A stretch of 64,000 nucleotides of DNA from JALOLG01 sp963722415 (lineage in GTDB: Bacteria; Actinomycetota; Acidimicrobiia; Acidimicrobiales; Ilumatobacteraceae): contig CAVRNI010000033.1 of NCBI GenBank assembly GCA_963722415.1, positions 124,001-188,000 on the forward strand, read 5' to 3'. This document shows, one piece after another, positions 1-13,001 of this stretch. The stretch's first letter is position 1, and every line of letters starts with the position of its first letter. Below the pieces are notes generated by a model. The model was not told where the DNA came from. It saw nothing but the letters and a program-made list of their open reading frames with translations, and searched no databases. The position numbers and the translations under genes were made by a program.

Positions 1-3000
1 GATGATGTCACCGGACCAGCCGAGACCATCCTCGTCGATGCCGTTGGCGTCCAGGGTCTGCCGGTCGAAGTCGGCCGTCCCGGAGCTGAACCGACGAAGT
101 CGTTGTTGCGGCCGTCTGCGAGGTTGCCCAACCCATCGAGACCATCCACGGGGTCGGTCTGCGTCGCCGGCTGGGCGCCGTTGCCCTGGCCGAAGATGCG
201 GTCCTCGTCCGTCGTCGCCGTGCAGCAGGTCGCCGCCGCTGACGGTCGTGGCGATCGCCGGGCCGCCGGCGGTCTGCACGTCGAACAGCTCGATCGGTGC
301 CCGCCCGAACGATGGGTCGACCGGACGGTTGCGGTTCACCAGCGAGTTGTCGCCGGTGATCCAGTCCTGGCCGGTGCCACCGGTGACCAGCGTCTCGCCG
401 ACGTCGAGCAGCGTGTTGCCCACTCGATCGCCGTCGATGAAGCCGTCGTTGGCCGAGCCGCCACCCACGAGGTCGTCGTTCTCGCCGTCACCGGCGATGG
501 TGTCGTCGCCGTTGTTGCCCTCGATGTAGTCGGTGCCGGCGTCGCCGTGCATCGTGTCGTCGCCGGTCTGGCCGAACATCCAGTCGGGGCCGTCGCCGCC
601 GGTCATCAACACCTCGCCGCCGCCGGTGCCCGGCAGCGCGTTCGTCGTCGTGGTCTCCACGTCGAACAGCCTGATCGGTGCCGGAGCGCCGATCGGGACG
701 TTGCGATCGATCAGCGCGTTGTCGCCGGTCATCCAGTCCTCGCCGGCGTCGCCGGAGATGAGCGTCTCACCGACGTCGAGCAGCGTGTCGCCGACACGGT
801 TGGCGTCGATCACACCGTCGTTGGCCGAGCCGCCGCCGACGAGGTCGTCGTCGCCGCCGTCACCGTGGATGGTGTCGTCGCCGTCGTTGCCCTCGACGTA
901 GTCGTTGTGCTCGTTGCCGTTGATCGTGTCGCCACCGCCCTGGCCGAAGATCTGGTCGGCGCCGTCGCCGCCGTTGATCGTGTCCGGATCGCTGGCGTTT
1001 GCGTCCGGCGTGCTCGACGTGGTGCCCACGTCGAACAGCTCGACCGAGGCCCGGTTCGCCGCCGCCACGTTGCGGCTGACGATCGCGTTGTCACCGGCGA
1101 TGAAGTCGATCGCCGCGCCACCGTTGATCGTGTCATTGGCGTCCGGCCGTCCTGTGCCGACGCGGTTGGCGTCGATCACGCCGTCGGCCGCGCGAGCTGC
1201 CACCGATGAGATCGTCGGCGCCGTCACCACCGTTGATGGTGTCGCCGGCTTCGTTGCCTTCGACGTAGTCGGCCTGCAGGCCGCCGTCGATCGTGTCGAC
1301 ACCGACCTGACCGAAGATGCGGTCGTCGGCGCCGTCGCCGGCGAGCGTGTCGCCGGTGCCCTCATCGTCGAGCAGCAGCGACACGAGCATGGCGTCGGGA
1401 TCGGGATCGTCGGCGATCGTGGCGTTGTCGCCGGCGATCACGTCGCCGCCCACACCACCGGAGACTGTGTCCGAGCCATCGCACACGTCTGCGGTGTTGC
1501 TACCGCCGACGACGCGATCGTTGCCACCCTCGCCGAAGAGCTGGTCGCCGTCGCTGTTGCCGAAGAGGTAGTCGTCCGACGGTCCGCCGGCGATGAAGTC
1601 GATGCCATCGTCGGCGCAGACCTCGGCGTCGGCGTCGCCGTAGACGAGGTCCTCACCGTCGTCACCGAACAGCTTGTCGCCCTTGGCGTTGCCGGAGATC
1701 GTGTCGTCGGCCGCGCCGCCCCGCATCGTGTCGATGCCGTCGAGCGATCCGTCGGCGGTCGAGCGCGTCGCCGAACATCGTGTCGTTGTCGGCGTCGCCG
1801 TACATCTCGTCGGCGCCGGCGTTGCCCGACATCGTGTCCAGCCCGGCGTTGCCGCGCATCACGTCGTCGCCCGCACCGCCGGTCATCGTGTCGTTGGCTT
1901 CCTGACCCCACATCAGGTCAGGATCGTCGCCACCGTTCAGCGTGTCGCCGCCGGCGGGCGGAACTGCCGTGGTGGTGAGCTCGACGAGCAGGTCAGTGGA
2001 CGGTGTGAACGTGCTCGAGGCTGGATCGGGGTTGCGGTTCACGACGCCGCGGTCGCCGAGGATGACGTCCCAGCCGCCCTCGCCGTTGATGGTGTCGACG
2101 CCCTCCTCACCGACGAGGTCGTCGTCGTCGACGCCACCGTTGATGGTGTCGTCGCCGACGCTGCCGTAGGCGTCGTCGTCGCCGGCGTTGCCGCTCATGG
2201 TGTCGTTGCCCTGGTTGCCGAACATGTTGTCGGCGTCGTCGCCGCCGCTCATCGTGTCGTCGCCGAGGCCGCCGACCATCGTGTCGAGGCCGGCGTTGCC
2301 GTTCATGGTGTCGCGACCGTGATCGCCCTCCATGGTGTCGTTGCCGCCGCCACCGGTCATCGAGTCGTTGGCGGCGTTGCCGCACAGGTCACGGTCATCG
2401 CCCGGGCAGGGGTCTTCCTCGGGGCCGCCGAGCATGTTGTCGTCGCCCTCGTTGCCCGAGAGGTCGTCCTGGCCGATGCCGCCGATGATCTCGTCGGCAC
2501 CGTCGCCGCCCTGGATGAAGTCGTCGTTGCCCGAGTCGCCGTTGAGGCTGTCGTCGCCGTCATTGCCGCGGATGGTGTCGACACCGCCCTGACCGGCGAT
2601 CTTGTCGGTGTCGTCGCTGCCGTCGCCCGCGGCGCCGAGTGTGCAGTCGGTCGCACCGTCGGCGAGGTTGCCGTCACCGACCAGGCGGTCGTCGCCCGTG
2701 CCGCCACCGAGCTTGTCGTCGTCGTCGCCGCCGCAGAACGACACCGGCAGCACGAACGGAACTGCCTTCGTGATCGTGTCACCGGCCTGGGTGGCGCCAT
2801 TGCACGTCATGCCCGGCACCGGTGGCGCGATGGTCCCGTCGGCCTGGCAGACGCCCGAGATGCCACCCTCCTCGGTGATGAACGTGTCCTTGCCGCCGGC
2901 ACCCTCGCCGACCACCTTGGTCACACCCGGGAACTCCTGGGTGAGGCCGAACGCGGTCACGGTGACGGTCGCCGGCGAGCCCTCGGTGATCTGGCGCACG

Positions 3001-6000
3001 ACGAACTTCTCGTCCGGCTCGTCGACCGCGTAGTTGCGGGCTCCGGCGAAGTCGCCTGAGTTCAATCGCAGCACGGTCGAGCCGTCGCTTGTCGGTTGCG
3101 CGAGCACCGGCGGCGGCGGCTGGCAGAGCTCCGCGGTGATGTTGTCGAGCTCGAGCAGGACGATGTTGACGATCGTCTGCTTGAACGTGGCGGAGAAGAG
3201 GAAGAAGTCGATCGTCACGAAGACGCGGATGAACGCCTCGAGCCGCCCGCTGACGTCGAACAGGCACAGCGGGTTGTTGATGAACGTGATGATCTCGTCG
3301 ATCCGCAGCTTGCCGTCGAGGTTCTCCGGCGGGATCGGGTCGAGGAAGCCGCCGTCGTGCAGGTTCATGTCGAGCGTGGCGCGCAGGCCCGCCTCGATCC
3401 CGACCTTGACGACCACGAGGTCCACCGCCGCGCCGACCGCACCTTCGAGGGTGAGCCGGATCTCGGGAACGTCGTTGCCCTGCGCGTCGAGATCGGAGAG
3501 GTAGACGCCCGCGAACAGGATCCCCACGCTCTCGAAGAAGCCGTCGTTGTCCGGCGAGTCGTCGGTGAGGTTCTTCACCAGCAGGCGGATGCCCTTGGTG
3601 TCGTAGCCGATGACGAAGCGGCCTTCGACCGCAGCGCTGATCGACACGACGATCGACACCGGGACCGGGCCGATCGTGATCGGGCCGAAGCTCTGGCTCC
3701 AACCCACCTCGGCGCGCAGCTTGCCGGCGTCGAACTCGACGAGGGAGACGTCCTTGCCGACGAGCAGCTGGAACAGCTGCGACGGGTCCTTGAAGGCGGG
3801 GAACGAGAAGCCGCCGTCGGACGACGTCGCCTTGGTCATCTGGCTGTTGAACGCCGCGCCCCCACTTCCGAGATCACCGCTCTTGCTGCTGAGCGCACCC
3901 AGCACGCCGTTGGCTCCCGAGACTCCGGTGTCGAGCAGCTCGCTGCCGGCCTGGATCAGCTTGTCCTTGGTGTTCGCCGGGAGCTCCGGCTTCGTCAGCG
4001 CGACCGGGTCGAGCAGGAACTCGCCGAGCGGGATGATCAGGCTGGCGTTGCCTGGCGAGACGGTCGGGATCGAGTTGGCGAAGGTGATCACGTCGAGCAG
4101 CCGGCGGATCAGGGTGAGATCCGAGCCGCTGATCGCCTCCATCAGGTCGAGCAGCGTGATCGGGTCGGCGCCGACCAGCTCGGCCAGCTGCGACACGCCG
4201 GGGATCGGTGCCTGCAGCGTGTCGATGATCGGCTGCAGCGGCTTGGTGTACTTCTGCACCTCCGACAGCACCGGATCGAGGAACTCGCTGATGAACGAGC
4301 CGAGGTCGAGTTGGATGTTGTCGAAGCCGGCCTCGAGGTCACCGAGCGCCAGGCCGTCCTGGAGGTTTCCGGTGAACGACCACACCAGGCTGAGGTCGGC
4401 GAGCAGCCGTGGGATGGTGCCCTCTTCGGCGCCGCCCTCCACGGCGGCCGTCGTGGCGAGCGTGGCATAGAGGTCGACGCCGCCTTCCAGGGTGACGTCC
4501 CACTCGGTCACGTCGAGCGCGTTGGGAAGCTCGGCAAGCCCGATGCGGTTGTCGCTGGCGCCCGGATCCGGGATGTCGACGCCGAGCTGCAGATGCACCT
4601 CGTGGGCGTCGCGGTTGTCGGTGTCACCGGCCTCGCCGGAGTCGATCCGGTCGTCTTTGGCGTTCCACAGCGCGGCGCTGAGGAACGCCAGGTCGCCGGT
4701 CAGCGCCGCCGGGTCCTGCAGCGTCGCCGGAGCGGTGCCGAAGTCGACGTCGGCGATGACGGCGATGTCGTCGCCGCCGATCGCGGCGCTCATCTCCGTC
4801 GAGCTCATCAGGTAGAACCCGTCGTCGAGACTGACGCCGAAACCGAGGTTCACCTGCCACGACACCGTCGCGGACAGCGTGCTCTCACCCGCCAGGCGGA
4901 GACCGGGCACGCCGAAGTCGAACGCGGGGGTCGTCGCCGCCGCGGCCTGGCCGATGGCGACTTGGACCTGCACGTCTTCGAGGGTGAGGAAATCGTCGAC
5001 GCCGTCGACGCAGTCGTGCCGGTCGGCACCGCACAGCGTCTTGACGATGACGTCCTCGGACTGCACCGGCATCGCGGTCGGGTCGTCGAAGTTGAGGATG
5101 AAGCGCTGGGCGGGATCGCTGTTGGCGCCGCCGAGGTTCGTCCAGAAGAAGTTCGAGATCGAGCTCTCGATCGTGGTGAAGTCGCCGGCGCTGTTCAGCG
5201 AGCCGATCAGGCCCGCGAGCGGGTCGGTGACCTTGGTATTGAACGCGTTGCTCACGTCGGCGCCGGCGTCGAGCAGGTCGCCGATCACCGGGATCTCCAC
5301 GTCGTAGGCGGCCGCGCTCACCGCCTCGTCGACGGCATCGCCGAACGCCTCGATGCCCTGGGCGATGAGATCCCACACGAACGCCTCGGCGACAGCCTTG
5401 AGGTTGTCGAAGATCGTGTCCGCACCGGTGAGCGTCGTGCCGGAGAAGTCGAAGTTGGGGACCGTCAAGTCGAGGTTGCCGAGGAACGTGAGATCGCTGC
5501 CGGTGCCGAAGTAGACCGGCAGGTGGGCGCAGGCGAAGTCCGCGACGCCGGGCGTGGCGTCGCCCGTGCAGTCGACCGCATCGACCTTGGTGATCGCGGG
5601 CGTGAGCCCGGTGAAGAAGGCGGCGAGATCGGGCTCGCCGGGACCCGGGTTGAGGTACCGCGCGTCCGGGGTCCGGAAGGTCGTTGGTCAGCGAGAACGC
5701 CGCCCCGGCGCGGGCGACCAGCGGGTTGTCGACGGCGACACAGCCGTCGTTGACGGTGCCGTCGGTGTCGTCGTCCGCGGTGTCGGCCCCGCACGCGGAT
5801 TCCGCGGCGTCGCCGACCTGCGGGCAGCCGTCGTTGACGGCGCCGTCGCCGTCGTCGTCGGTGCTGTTCGCGCAATCGGCGTCGGCCTCGGGCACTGGCG
5901 TCGAGCTTCCGACCTGGACCTCGAATGGGCCGATGCTCGCGCCGAACTGGGCGACGACCTCGCCGTCGATGCTGGCGCTGATGCCGCTCGTGTCGGCGAG

Positions 6001-8806
6001 GAAGATCTTCGGTGCGCCGGACACCTGGGGCAGCGGGTCGGCGTCGCCGTCGTCGGGCGTCACGGTCGGCAGCTCCACACCCAGATGCACATTGGCGACG
6101 ACGCTGTAGTCCAGGTCCAGCTGGCCCTCGCCGCTGGCGGCCACGATCCCGCCCAGGTCGGCGCCGAGCTCGGCCAGGTCGAGGTTGAAGTCCTTCTCGA
6201 GGGGATACTCGAAGGTGCATCCCGGATAGTCGGCCTTCGATGAGCACACGCCGATGTCGAGCTTGAACATCAGCGCGCCCGGGCTGTTGCCCGGCAGGTA
6301 GTCCATCGTGACGAAGTTGCCGCCGTGCTGGGTGATGAAGTCGGCCAGGTCCTGGATGAACGCCGCGGCCGCGGCCTGGTACAGCGCGAGGTCGAACTCG
6401 CCGCCCGGACTGAAGGCCGGGTCGGCGGGATCTGGCAGGGAGGGGATCTGGAAGTCGTCGACGCCGTCGAGCTGGTCGAGCGCGTCGGCGATCGCCGCCT
6501 CCACCGACAGCTCGAGCAGCTGGAGCGTCGCCGACGGATCGCTGGCGAGGGCGTTGACCGCATCCTGCACCGAATCGACGAAGTCGAGCAGGTCGGACAG
6601 GCTCGTGTCGATGATCGGCAGCGACTGGTCGACCTCGGTGCCGGTCAGGTCTTCGAACACGCCGAGCGAGGCGTCGATCCCGGTGAGGATCGTCGAGAAC
6701 AGTGCCAGCGGGTCGCTGGGGTCCACGTTGAACGACAGCAGGTTGTCGTTGAACGATCCATCGGTCGTGATGTCAGGTGTGCCCGACGTCAGGTCCGGCC
6801 ACGAGAAGGTCACGGTCCCGCCGGCGAGCGGCGTGCTGCCGACCGATGCCGACGCGTTCAGGGTGGTCGACGGCACCGACAGGTTGAGCGTGCCGGCGAT
6901 CGAGAAGCCCGACGCGGTCACGGTCAGGGTGTCACCGGCGGTCGTGACGCCCACGGTCGACAGCGAGTCGAAGATCTCCTTGATCGTGATCCGGCCGTCG
7001 GTGCCGCCGCCGGACAGGTCGACGGCCAGCATCGGGTCGGTCGCGTGCGCCGAGCGCGGCGCGAGCAGCGGCACGTTGCCGCCTGCGTTCTGGTCGGCGA
7101 GGTTCACCTCGAGCAGGCCGATCTGGCCGGTCAGGTCGACGTTGGCGGTGACCGGCGCACTGAAGCTCAACTCCGATCCGGACTCCGGTTGCAGGAACAC
7201 ACGCTCGGTGATCGGGTGGGCTGCGGGGTCCGACAACGCGTCGGACAGGTCGAGCCCGACCGTGAGGTGGACGCTGTACGTCGGGCTGATCGTGATGCTC
7301 GCCCCGCCACCGATCTGCAGTGACGTGATGCCGGCCTTGGCCAGTTCCTCGGCGGCGTTGAAGTCCGCCGACGGAGACTCCTGGAAGAAGTTGGCGTCGG
7401 TGATGTCGATCGTGAACGTGACGGTGTGGTCGGTCGGGTGGTACTCGAGCCCGAGGTCGTCGGCGCCGCCAGTCAATGCCTGGCCGAGCTCGTCGATGAT
7501 GCCCTTGATCGTCGCCAGTCCCTTGGCCTCGAGGTCGCTCGGCTGGCCGGGGCAGCCGTCGTCGACGGTGCCGTCGCCGTCGTTGTCGAGGCTGTCACCG
7601 CACTGGGCGCCCTCTTCGGGCGCGATCTGGAGGTCGATCGGGTTCTCGGCGAGCGACAGCCCGTTGTCGGTGAACAGCTTGGTGATCTTGTCGCTCCAGT
7701 CGCCCAGCTCGGCGAGGTTCTGGTCGAGGAACGGCAGGTCCGGGTTGCCGAGCACGGTCTGCAGCGAGCGCAGGTTGACCGCCACCTGGGCGATCGCCGC
7801 GAGCACATCCTGGGGCGTCATGTTGGTGAAGTCGCCGAGACCGCCGAGGCTGACGGTCGGCGTGTCGAGCCCGTTCGTGAGGTCGGTGTCGTTCAGCGAG
7901 ATCGTGCCGTTGACGCCGGCCAGGCCGTTCAGAGTGGACGACAGCGTCAGGTTCATCAACGCGTTGGACGGCCCGAACGAGACGTCGAACAGATCTGACG
8001 CCGCCGAGTTGGTCAGTTCGAACAGCGTGATCCGGCCGTTGGCGTCGGGATCGCGCCAGGCGAGGTCGACGACGACCGACGAGGACACCGTGCCGGTCGC
8101 GGTGACGTCGACGACGCCAAGGCGAGTGGCGATGCTCGCGCCGCTGAGTGCGATCGACCGCGGTGAACCGAGCCGGCGGCGGGTTGCCACTGCCGACGGG
8201 GATCGACAGCTGCCCACCGTCGAGCTCGAGGTTCAGCTCTCCGGCGCCGTCGTCCGTCGGCGATCGTCAATGCGAGGTTCACGTCGAGCGTGCCACCCTC
8301 GAGGCTGAACGTGGCCGGATCTTGGGCATCGCCCGAGAGGAACCCGAGGGGCGTGGACGTCGCCCGGGTGAGGGAGAGCTCGTTGAACGACACGCTCGTC
8401 GGATCGACGTCGACGTCGATGTGCAGGATCACGCCACCGCCGAGGTCGTCGCCATCGAGCGCGTCGAGCGCGTTCTCCACGTTGTCGGCGGTCTTGTCCG
8501 GCACGTCTTCGACGGCGTCCTTCACCGCGTTCCATGCGTCGGCAACGTCGAGGCCGGACGGCCCCGTCGGGAGCATGTCGGTGAACGGCAGCGCCTCACC
8601 CAGCTCGTCCAGACCGTCGACGCCGGTGAGCGTCGTCAGCAACTGGTCGAGACCGACGCGACCGCCTGTTCGTCCGGGGAGGCCGCGCGGGCCACCTCCG
8701 GAGTGATCACCGCGACCGACACCATCACAACCGATGCGACCGCGAACAGCGCGACGATGCTCAACCGTCCGCTACGCGAGCGCGCCGAAGCAGCCCTCGT
8801 GCCCAT
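1..8806 (-). CDS. Giant secreted RTX-type calcium-binding protein (3' end outside window, frameshifted)
   Basis: The gene starts at ATG 8806 after a GGGG-type ribosome site and opens with basic residues plus a hydrophobic signal segment (about residues 14-38). The first two thirds (8640 to about 2750) is beta-rich, with EF/thrombospondin-3-like Asp clusters such as DNDGDGTVDDGCP near 7560 and DDDGDGAVNDGCP near 5840. From about 2750 to the window edge it becomes tandem GGxGxDxh nonapeptides of the RTX hemolysin type, which bind calcium in a beta-roll. RTX proteins are usually exported adhesins, S-layer-like proteins or enzymes; no catalytic domain is recognisable here. The reading frame shifts near 8665, 8255, 8165, 5685, 1765, 1190, 222 and 85, yet each segment continues the same protein, so I treat it as one gene of more than 2,900 residues. 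The real C-terminus is beyond position 1. Confidence 0.8.
272..1240 (-). repeat. Tandem modules of ~380 bp inside the RTX gene
   Basis: Three successive copies of a longer module begin near 272, 661 and 1033 (spacings 389 and 372 bp). Each encodes a stretch with FDV, a GDN[AS]L(V/I)xRN motif, VGxTLLDVGETL, RTX nonapeptides and GGGSANDGxID. A more distant relative lies near 1970-2130. This super-repeat sits on top of the 9-residue RTX periodicity and indicates duplication of whole blocks. Confidence 0.7.
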
Positions 8807-9129
8807 TCCACACCCCTATGTTCCGCACCCGCTAGCTCTCAACCGTGGACGCTGACGCATCTTCGGATCAGGAGCCCATCGCCGCTCCGACAATTACTCT
8901 ATGTGGTCGGGTGGCGTCAATGGGGAGTTTTCGAAATGTCGCCTGTAGGAGACTCATCGCACTCGAACACGCCGCTCGCGCTCGAAGTGGACAACTCATG
9001 AGGACGCCGTTTGCCCAATCAGTCCGGACGCGGTCACCAGGACAGTCAAGCTTGGAGGGACGCTCGGCACGGTCACGCCGGCGTGCTAGGCGCACAGCCA
9101 GGCGCGCAACCGCGGGCCCAACGCAACCG

Positions 9130-9530
9130 GCACTCACCCGCTCCCGGTGCGCATCGATGAAGGCGATCAACTCCTCGATTGGCGGTCGAGCTCCGCCCCG
9201 AAGAAAGCCGACGCCTCCTTCAAGATGTCATTCGCCCGGCGCAGCTCGGCGTTCTCACGACGCAACCGCTTCAACTCCTCGAGCTGCTCCGACGTCGCCC
9301 CCGGCCGCTTGCCGCCATTGATCTCGGCACGACGAACCCACTGCCGCAACGTCTCGTGATTGACGTTCAGCATCTCCGAGATCGACTCGATCGCCTTCCA
9401 CTGCGACGGGTACTCGTGCTGATGCTCGAACAGCATCCGCACCGCCCGCTCACGCATCTCGTCGGGATACCTCCCGACCCCTGACGAGCGGGCACGGCGC
9501 GCGTGTTAGGCAAACAGACCGCGAGCACGT
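9130..9530 (-). mobile_element. IS3-family insertion sequence remnant
   Basis: An orfA (9167-9457) is followed in the expected -1 arrangement by the first dozen residues of orfB (IAFIDAHRER, around 9135-9170). After that, similarity to an IS3 orfB stops and no DDE core follows, so the element is truncated between about 9130 and the 5' flank of the RTX gene. I could not identify terminal inverted repeats or a target duplication. Confidence 0.65.
9167..9457 (-). CDS. IS3-family transposase OrfA (helix-turn-helix)
   Basis: About 96 residues: RERAVRMLFEHQ..., then a helix-turn-helix (ISEMLNVNHETLRQWVRRAE) and a leucine-rich coiled coil (LKRLRRENAELRRANDILK). This is the usual order for IS3 OrfA. 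The frame stays open upstream (GVGRYPDE precedes the chosen Met), so the true start may lie 30 or more bases further back. OrfA alone binds the ends but cannot transpose, and the partner orfB is truncated. Confidence 0.75.
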   Translation of the reverse strand: MRERAVRMLFEHQHEYPSQWKAIESISEMLNVNHETLRQWVRRAEINGGKRPGATSEQLEELKRLRRENAELRRANDILKEASAFFGAELDRQSRS

Positions 9531-9895
9531 CCATCACGTGAGTGCGATCGGTGATCCCGAGCGCACGGCTTGGGTAGCTACCGAGTGGTCCATCGACGGC
9601 CGTTCGACGGGATACTGGCGTCGACGGTCGTAGTCGGTGTGGGTGGGCTTACCGACACCGGGGGACACGACCGACGGATGCAGATCGATCGCCGGATATG
9701 GAGCGATGGGGCCGTGATTCGGTAGTGCTTCCAGGTGTCATTCGGTGCGCCGTCGTGCTTGCGGAGTGACAATGCGGGCGAGCCCGCTGACGCACGCATA
9801 CCTCGCCTCCGGGAGAGGGCACACCCCTACAACCGTTGCGACGTCGGCGGGGGGGTGCAAGAGTGAGCAAGGTAGGGCCTACGGGGAGGTGGGGG
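9531..9895. other. Intergenic stretch upstream of the M14 peptidase
   Basis: No convincing gene. Its only clear feature is the strong ribosome-binding site GGGGAGGTG at about 9882-9890, six bases before the peptidase ATG at 9896. A run of eight G lies near 9848. Confidence 0.5.
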
Positions 9896-12800
9896 ATGCG
9901 TCGATCGCTTGGTATTTCTCTGGTCGCGGCGGTGATCGCCGCAGGCTGCTTGGGGCTCACGGCTGCGTCTGCCGCATCAGGCGCGGGGACCGATCCGGAT
10001 CCGCTGGACGTCTACACCGCTGTCGTGCAGGCCGCCGAGCTACCCATGATCGCCGAGCAGGGCATCGACGTGAGCGGCCAGCGACCGGTCGCGAACGGCA
10101 TCGAGCTCGACGTGGTCCTCGACCAGGCCCAAGCCGACCGGCTACGGGGCAAAGGAATCGACTTGAAGCTGACCCGGGTCAAGGGGGGCAAGACCGTCCG
10201 GGAGTTCGCGGCGGAACAGGCCGCCAACGGCTTCAACGTTTGGCGCTCGTATGACGAGCCCGGCGGCATCCGCGACCAGCTCTACGCCGCGGCCCGTGAC
10301 AACCCTCAGCTCGTGAAGCTCGAGGTCCTCGGGCACACCGGCCAGGGTCGCGAGATCATCGCGGTCAAGCTGACCCAGGGCGCTCGGGGCACACCGGACG
10401 GTACGCGTCCGGCGGTCCTCTACAGCTCCACCCAGCACGCGCGTGAATGGATCTCCACCGAGGTCAACCGGCGGCTGATGAACCACTACATCGACGGGTG
10501 GCGGGCCAACGACCGTGAAGTCCGCAAGCTGCTGCAGACGACCGAGCTCTGGTTCATCCTCGTCGCCAACCCCGACGGCTACCAGTACACGTTCGACCAC
10601 GAGCGGCTGTGGCGGAAGAACCTCCGCGACAACAACGGGGACGGACAGACCCAGGTCGGCGACGGCGTCGACCCCAACCGCAACTTCCCCAACCACTGGG
10701 GCTACGACGAGGAGGGGTCGTCGTCCATCCAGTCCAGCGACACGTACCGGGGCCCGGCGCCGATGTCGGAGCCGGAGACCCAGGCGATGGTCGGCCTGCT
10801 CGACCGGATCGGCTTCGCGTTCCAGGTCAACTGGCACTCCGCCGGACAGTGGCTGCTCTACGCCGAGGGCTGGCAGACCGGCACTCCCACCGCGGACGAC
10901 CCGATCTATTACGCCATGTCCGGCAACCTGGACGACCCGGCGATCGCCGACTTCCACCCGGGCCTGAGCTCGGACGTCCTCTACGTCACGAACGGTGAGA
11001 CCACCGACTACGCGCACGCGGTGACAGGTGCACTGGCATGGACGCCGGAGCTGTCCGAGGGCTGTGACGGATTGCGGATTCGTGTTCCCGGACGACGATG
11101 CGCTGGTGCAGGCGGAGTTCGAGCGCAACCTGCCGTTCGCCAGATCGGTGGCCGACTCGGCGGTCGACCCGGATGACCCGAAGACGGTCACGGGGATCGA
11201 GACCAAACCGTTCTACGTCGACAGCGAGGACCCGTACAAGCGCGGCAACCCGGGCGTCCAGCTGAGCTTCGCCAGGTCGTACGGCGACCCGCAGCCGGTC
11301 GCCGTGATCGCCAAGCGCAGCCTCGGCGCCGTGACTGTGAAGTACAGCATCAACGGCGGCGCGGCGCAGTCGGCACCCACGTCCGAGTGGGAGGGCGGGT
11401 CGACGTACAACCCGGCGTCGGTCTACTACCACCAGATGCGAGGCATGGTGACCGGCACCGACCCCGGCGACTCGGTCGAGGTCTGGTTCGAAGGTGGCGG
11501 CCAGCAGAGTGAGTCATTCACGTACCAGGCCGTCTCCGAGAGCGGTAACCGTGTGCTCGTCGTGGCGGCCGAGGACTACACCGGCGCCTCGCCGGTGCAG
11601 GCGCCGGGCCCGCACTTCGTCGCTCAGTACATCGACGCGTTGGCCGCCAACGGCCAGGCTGCGGACGTCTACGACATCGACGCAGCCGGCCGCGTGGCAC
11701 CCGACGCGCTCGGCGTGTTGAGCCACTACGACGCCGTCATCGTGGAGACCGGAAACGACCTGGTCACCCGCACCGCCGGCCGCGCCGGCGGCAATGTCGA
11801 CCGGCTGGCGATGGACGAGCTGCTGGAGGCCCGCGCCTACATCAACGAGGGCGGCAAGGTGCTCCTCGCAGGCGACTCCGCCGGCCAGCAGTACACCAGC
11901 GCCGCCGTGGGCAACCAGTTGTACGACCCCAAGGGTGAGATCGCCTGCAACCCGCTGCCCGCGGGCACGGACCCGCGGCGCTGCCTGCCCTCGTTCGGCT
12001 CGTTCTTCGGTGGTGACGCCACCAGCGACGTGCTGCAGTACTACCTGGGTGGCTACGTTGCCGTGGCCAACGACGGTCACGTCGGAGGCGTCGCGTTCGA
12101 CTCGGTGGGCGTCGCCGACCCGTTCACGGGCCTCACGTGGGGTCTCGACGATCCCATCTTCGCGGGTAACACGTTCCGGAGGTCGTCGTTCCTCGCGACG
12201 AGCGGCATCCTGCCGCCCGACCAGTACGAGCAGTTCGAGAGCTGGGCCGCGGCGCGGTACGACAAGCCCGGCGGCCCGTTCGACCCGCACACCGGAACCC
12301 AGTACGTGTACTCGCAGATCGCCGACGTCTCCTACAAGAGGCTCACCCGCGAGATCGCCGTCCCGGCCGCCGGCGGGTCGATGACGTTCTGGACGTCGTA
12401 CGACACCGAAACAGCGTGGGACCACCTGTTCGTGGAGGCGCGTACTCCTGGCGGTGACGACTGGACGACGCTGCCGGACGCGAACGCGCACACGACGACG
12501 TCGACCGGCCAGAGCTGCCCAGCGGGCTGGGTCGAGCTGCACCCGCAGCTGGCGCACTACCAGACATGGGACGGCGTCAACGCGTGCACAGCGACCGGCA
12601 CCACCGGCGCCTGGAACGCGGCGAGCGGCAACTCGGCCGGTTGGCAGCAGTGGAGCATCGACCTCGGGGCGTACGCCGGCGAGAGCGTCGAGATCTCCAT
12701 CGCCTACGCCAGCGACTGGGCGTCGCAGGGCATCGGCGTCTTCATCGACGACATCGCGCTCCCCGACGGCACCAGCACGTCGTTCGAGACCGGCCTGGAC

Positions 12801-13001
12801 GGCTGGGCGATCACCGGACCGCCCGCGGGCAGCGCACCCAACGTCAACAACTTCACCCGAACCGACGCATCGGGCTTCCCCGTCGGCAACGCCATCTCCA
12901 CGCCGCACTCGCTGCTGCTGGGGTTCGGACTGGAGGGCGTCTCGACCGAGGCCGAACGCAACGCCGTGATGGGCCGGGCGCTCGACCACCTGCTGGACTA
13001 G
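9896..13001 (+). CDS. Secreted M14 zinc carboxypeptidase with C-terminal beta-sandwich (one frameshift)
   Basis: The start at 9896 is fixed by the GGGGAGGTG site and a signal peptide (RRSLGISLVAAVIAAGCLGL, then AASA). All M14 catalytic elements are present: zinc ligands in QHAREWIS (HxxE), DPNRNF (Asn-Arg substrate clamp), NWHSAG (third zinc ligand) and TPELSEG (general-base Glu). After the peptidase domain comes a long C-terminal region with a beta-sandwich resembling immune-inhibitor-A-like accessory domains (WQQWSIDLGAYAGESVEI ... GVFIDDIALPDG). The frame changes at 11072, where GAC GGA T TGC GGA holds one extra T; removing it restores the family motif EGCDGCGFVFPDDD. The whole product would be about 1,034 residues. 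Probable role: extracellular degradation of peptides. Confidence 0.88.

Noticed and set aside
3096..5753. Long plus-strand open frame of about 885 codons inside the RTX gene
   Set aside because: It is antisense to a protein with clear RTX and calcium-binding motifs; its composition (Arg/Asp/Val-rich, no domains) is typical of a high-GC shadow frame.
11060..11080. Programmed ribosomal frameshift in the M14 peptidase
   Set aside because: No slippery heptamer or stimulatory hairpin was seen, and the same one-base excess recurs in unrelated genes, so sequencing error is the simpler cause.
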